Part shown: piece after piece, positions 27,775-29,093 of the stretch
Layout: each line of letters starts with the position of its first letter
Numbering within the stretch: the stretch's first letter is position 1
DNA from: a virus
Virus record (IMG/VR): IMGVR_UViG_3300043543_000377
Location: 1-29,093 of that record
Length of the DNA: 29,093 bases
Strand: one strand, 5' to 3'
The notes under the pieces: model-generated
What the model saw: the letters and a program-made list of their open reading frames with translations, nothing else
Database searches by the model: none
Told to the model about the DNA's origin: nothing
Made by a program: the position numbers and the translations under genes

Positions 27775-29093
27775 CCTTGGCCCCCTTCCAGGCAGGTCTC
27801 ACACCAGCCAGCCCCCTGGGTCTCGATACCGCAGATCTGGCATCGCGTGGTCCCCGACCCCTCGTGCCATTCTGGCACACCAGCCTCCTCCCGAAGGCCA
27901 GCAGTAGCCTCTGGCGAAGATGTTACGGATCTACCCGTCATCTGATCCGTAACATCCGTAACATCAGCGATTTCATTGACGTTTTTGGCCCACGCGACAT
28001 CCGTAACGCCGTCCCCGCTGCCTGCGCGCATCTCACTGATTTCATTGACTTGTAACGGTGTTACGGATCTTGGGACCTGTAGATCCGTAACACACTCCTC
28101 TACACCCCCTCCCTGTACGATTTTGACACTTTTCGACCCCTCTCCTGTGCCATTCTGGCACTGACCGCTGGCAAGGTACCGGCTCCAGGCATCCTGAAGA
28201 TCGGCCGCTGAGTACCCCTTCGCCAGCTTGTCAGCAAAGCGCAGTGTCCGGGGCCGGACCTCGAAGGTGGCCAGCAACCTAGCCAGGTCCCGGGCGGTCA
28301 TGGGCCTGCCCCGGTGCAGGGTCGCCCAGGGCCGATCCTCCAGCTCCACCAGCCGTTGGACCAGCGTGACGCTGGGCAACTGCTCATACGCCTCGGCAGC
28401 AAAGATCTCCCGGAGGTCCCGCAGCAGCTCGATGGGCAACACCTCCTCATCGGCCTCGCCCCCGCTCAGCTGGATGGCCACTCGCCGGGCTGTCTCCGGC
28501 CAGTGCCCACCCGCCACATCGGCGATGGCGATCAGCGGCCGCCAGTTGTCCTGAGCGCGGTCGTTCAGCGCCTCCGGCAGTGGCGGGTCCCCGTCCCGCT
28601 GAGCCTCCAGGTCCTGCCAGTGGTCCTGGACCCAGCGCATGGCGCACTGACGGATCGGCTCAAGCTCGCCATGGATCTTGGCGCGCCGGAGCCGCTCGAT
28701 GACCTCGGCTGGCGCGCGGCGCCGGAGGCGCACGGTGATACTGCGGTCGGCTAGGGTATCCGGAAGCCGGCCGATCATGCCGATCGCCTTGGCACACCAC
28801 GTCCGAAACGCGCGGAGCTGATGGTCCTCACCCACGCAGCGGATGACCTTGGCGTTGTTGCGCGTCGTGCTGGCGTTCAGGATGGCCCTCAGCTCCTCGG
28901 CGCGCTCGTTCTTCCCGCCCGAGAAGATGGTGTCGGCTTCGTCGATCAAGAACGTCGGCTGGCTCTGATGGGACGCCCGGTAGATCGCTGGTGCGGTCAT
29001 GTCCAGCGTATTCTGTGGTCGGCGGACCAACGCATCCAGCACATCCAGCGTTCGGGTTTTCCCGCAGCGATGGACCGGAGAGAGTACCGCCAG
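27771..29093 (-). CDS. DUF3631-type helicase/primase, 5' end missing
   Basis: 440 residues visible; the start lies beyond 29093. The first residues read LAVLSPVHRCGKTRTLDVL, a Walker A-like GKT motif. FLIDEADTIFSG with Asp-Glu (Walker B) and LRAILNASTTRNNAKVIRCVG...RTWCAKAIGMIGRLPDTLADRSITVRLRRR match the DUF3631 region found in phage and plasmid replication helicase/primase proteins. It probably unwinds DNA at phage origins; a primase domain would be in the missing part. The C-terminus has a linker with VTD/VNEI repeats and a final zinc ribbon (CQIC...CETC). The linker DNA carries two palindromes and an ATCCGTAAC cluster. Confidence 0.8.
   Translation of the reverse strand: MAVLSPVHRCGKTRTLDVLDALVRRPQNTLDMTAPAIYRASHQSQPTFLIDEADTIFSGGKNERAEELRAILNASTTRNNAKVIRCVGEDHQLRAFRTWCAKAIGMIGRLPDTLADRSITVRLRRRAPAEVIERLRRAKIHGELEPIRQCAMRWVQDHWQDLEAQRDGDPPLPEALNDRAQDNWRPLIAIADVAGGHWPETARRVAIQLSGGEADEEVLPIELLRDLREIFAAEAYEQLPSVTLVQRLVELEDRPWATLHRGRPMTARDLARLLATFEVRPRTLRFADKLAKGYSAADLQDAWSRYLASGQCQNGTGEGSKSVKIVQGGGVEECVTDLQVPRSVTPLQVNEISEMRAGSGDGVTDVAWAKNVNEIADVTDVTDQMTGRSVTSSPEATAGLREEAGVPEWHEGSGTTRCQICGIETQGAGWCETCLEGGQG
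27864..27878. promoter_or_regulatory. 15-bp palindromic operator candidate, copy 2
   Basis: GTGCCA-TTC-TGGCAC inside the helicase gene, identical in all 15 bases to copy 3. On the minus strand it is read in frame as VPEWH. It flanks the ATCCGTAAC cluster on its left. Confidence 0.6.
27922..28089. repeat. Cluster of six ATCCGTAAC repeats (iteron-like)
   Basis: The 9-mer ATCCGTAAC occurs on the plus strand at 27945, 27954, 27999 and 28081, and inverted (GTTACGGAT) at 27922 and 28058. Two copies are exactly adjacent (27945-27962). A second element, GATTTCATTGAC, appears twice (near 27968 and 28036). In the helicase these encode VTD and VNEI peptide repeats, so both protein and DNA explanations are possible. 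The density suggests an origin-like protein-binding array. Confidence 0.55.
28147..28161. promoter_or_regulatory. 15-bp palindromic operator candidate, copy 3
   Basis: GTGCCA-TTC-TGGCAC inside the helicase gene on the right of the repeat cluster. On the minus strand it falls in a different reading frame from copy 2 (here it contributes CQNGT), so the shared 15 bases are not explained by shared protein sequence. Confidence 0.6.

Noticed and set aside
27922-28089. CRISPR array
   Set aside because: Repeats are only 9 bp, occur in both orientations, and are spaced irregularly with no uniform spacers or cas genes.
1-29093. tRNA genes, integrase or lysogeny repressor
   Set aside because: I saw no cloverleaf-like sequence, no tyrosine/serine recombinase motifs and no helix-turn-helix repressor in any credible frame; lysogeny cannot be judged from this window.

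Overview
The window is part of a tailed-phage (Caudoviricetes) genome with high-GC coding sequence. The order portal, scaffold, HK97-type coat protein, head-tail adaptor, hub-like protein and three large internal-virion-type proteins, with no tape measure, tail tube or sheath gene seen, points to a short-tailed (podovirus, P22-like) virion. No host gene, tRNA, rRNA, integrase or repressor gene was recognised, so the host is unknown. The last gene runs off the right end, so the genome continues there.

Layout. (1) 1-636: left control region with a hairpin, a broken leftward gene and a large inverted repeat (423-556) that looks like two divergent promoters. (2) 637-4880, plus strand: early operon of small genes around a recombination set (YqaJ/lambda-exonuclease type nuclease, RecT annealing protein, RuvC-like resolvase). 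(3) 4813-7160, minus strand: end of the late operon with small zinc-ribbon proteins and a lysis-type membrane cassette (holin-like protein, Rz/Rz1-like overlapping pair). (4) 7166-24533, minus strand: morphogenesis operon. In transcription order this is large terminase, SNase-like nuclease, zinc-ribbon protein, portal, scaffold, coat, adaptor, small beta protein, hub-like protein, tail spike/fibre, then ejection-type proteins. Genes are joined mostly by ATGA/GTGA overlaps. (5) 24500-25916, plus strand: a short block of overlapping small genes. (6) 25830-29093, minus strand: DUF3631-type helicase/primase (5' end missing), an unknown protein, a SleB-type cell-wall hydrolase and a C5 cytosine methyltransferase.

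How it fits together. The exonuclease, annealing protein and resolvase would support recombination-dependent replication and concatemer processing. The helicase/primase starts replication, and the methyltransferase probably protects the DNA. The late operon builds and lyses. The most notable unexplained structure is a DNA-level control system. A 15-bp palindrome GTGCCA-N3-TGGCAC occurs three times: once in the terminase/plus-block divergent promoter region, and twice inside the helicase gene, where it flanks a cluster of six copies of ATCCGTAAC (a candidate iteron-type origin). Related half sites overlap the -35 boxes of the left divergent promoters. A second notable point is that the 3' third of the methyltransferase gene looks protein-coding in two frames.

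All calls come from reading the sequence and from memory of the protein families. No database search was run.
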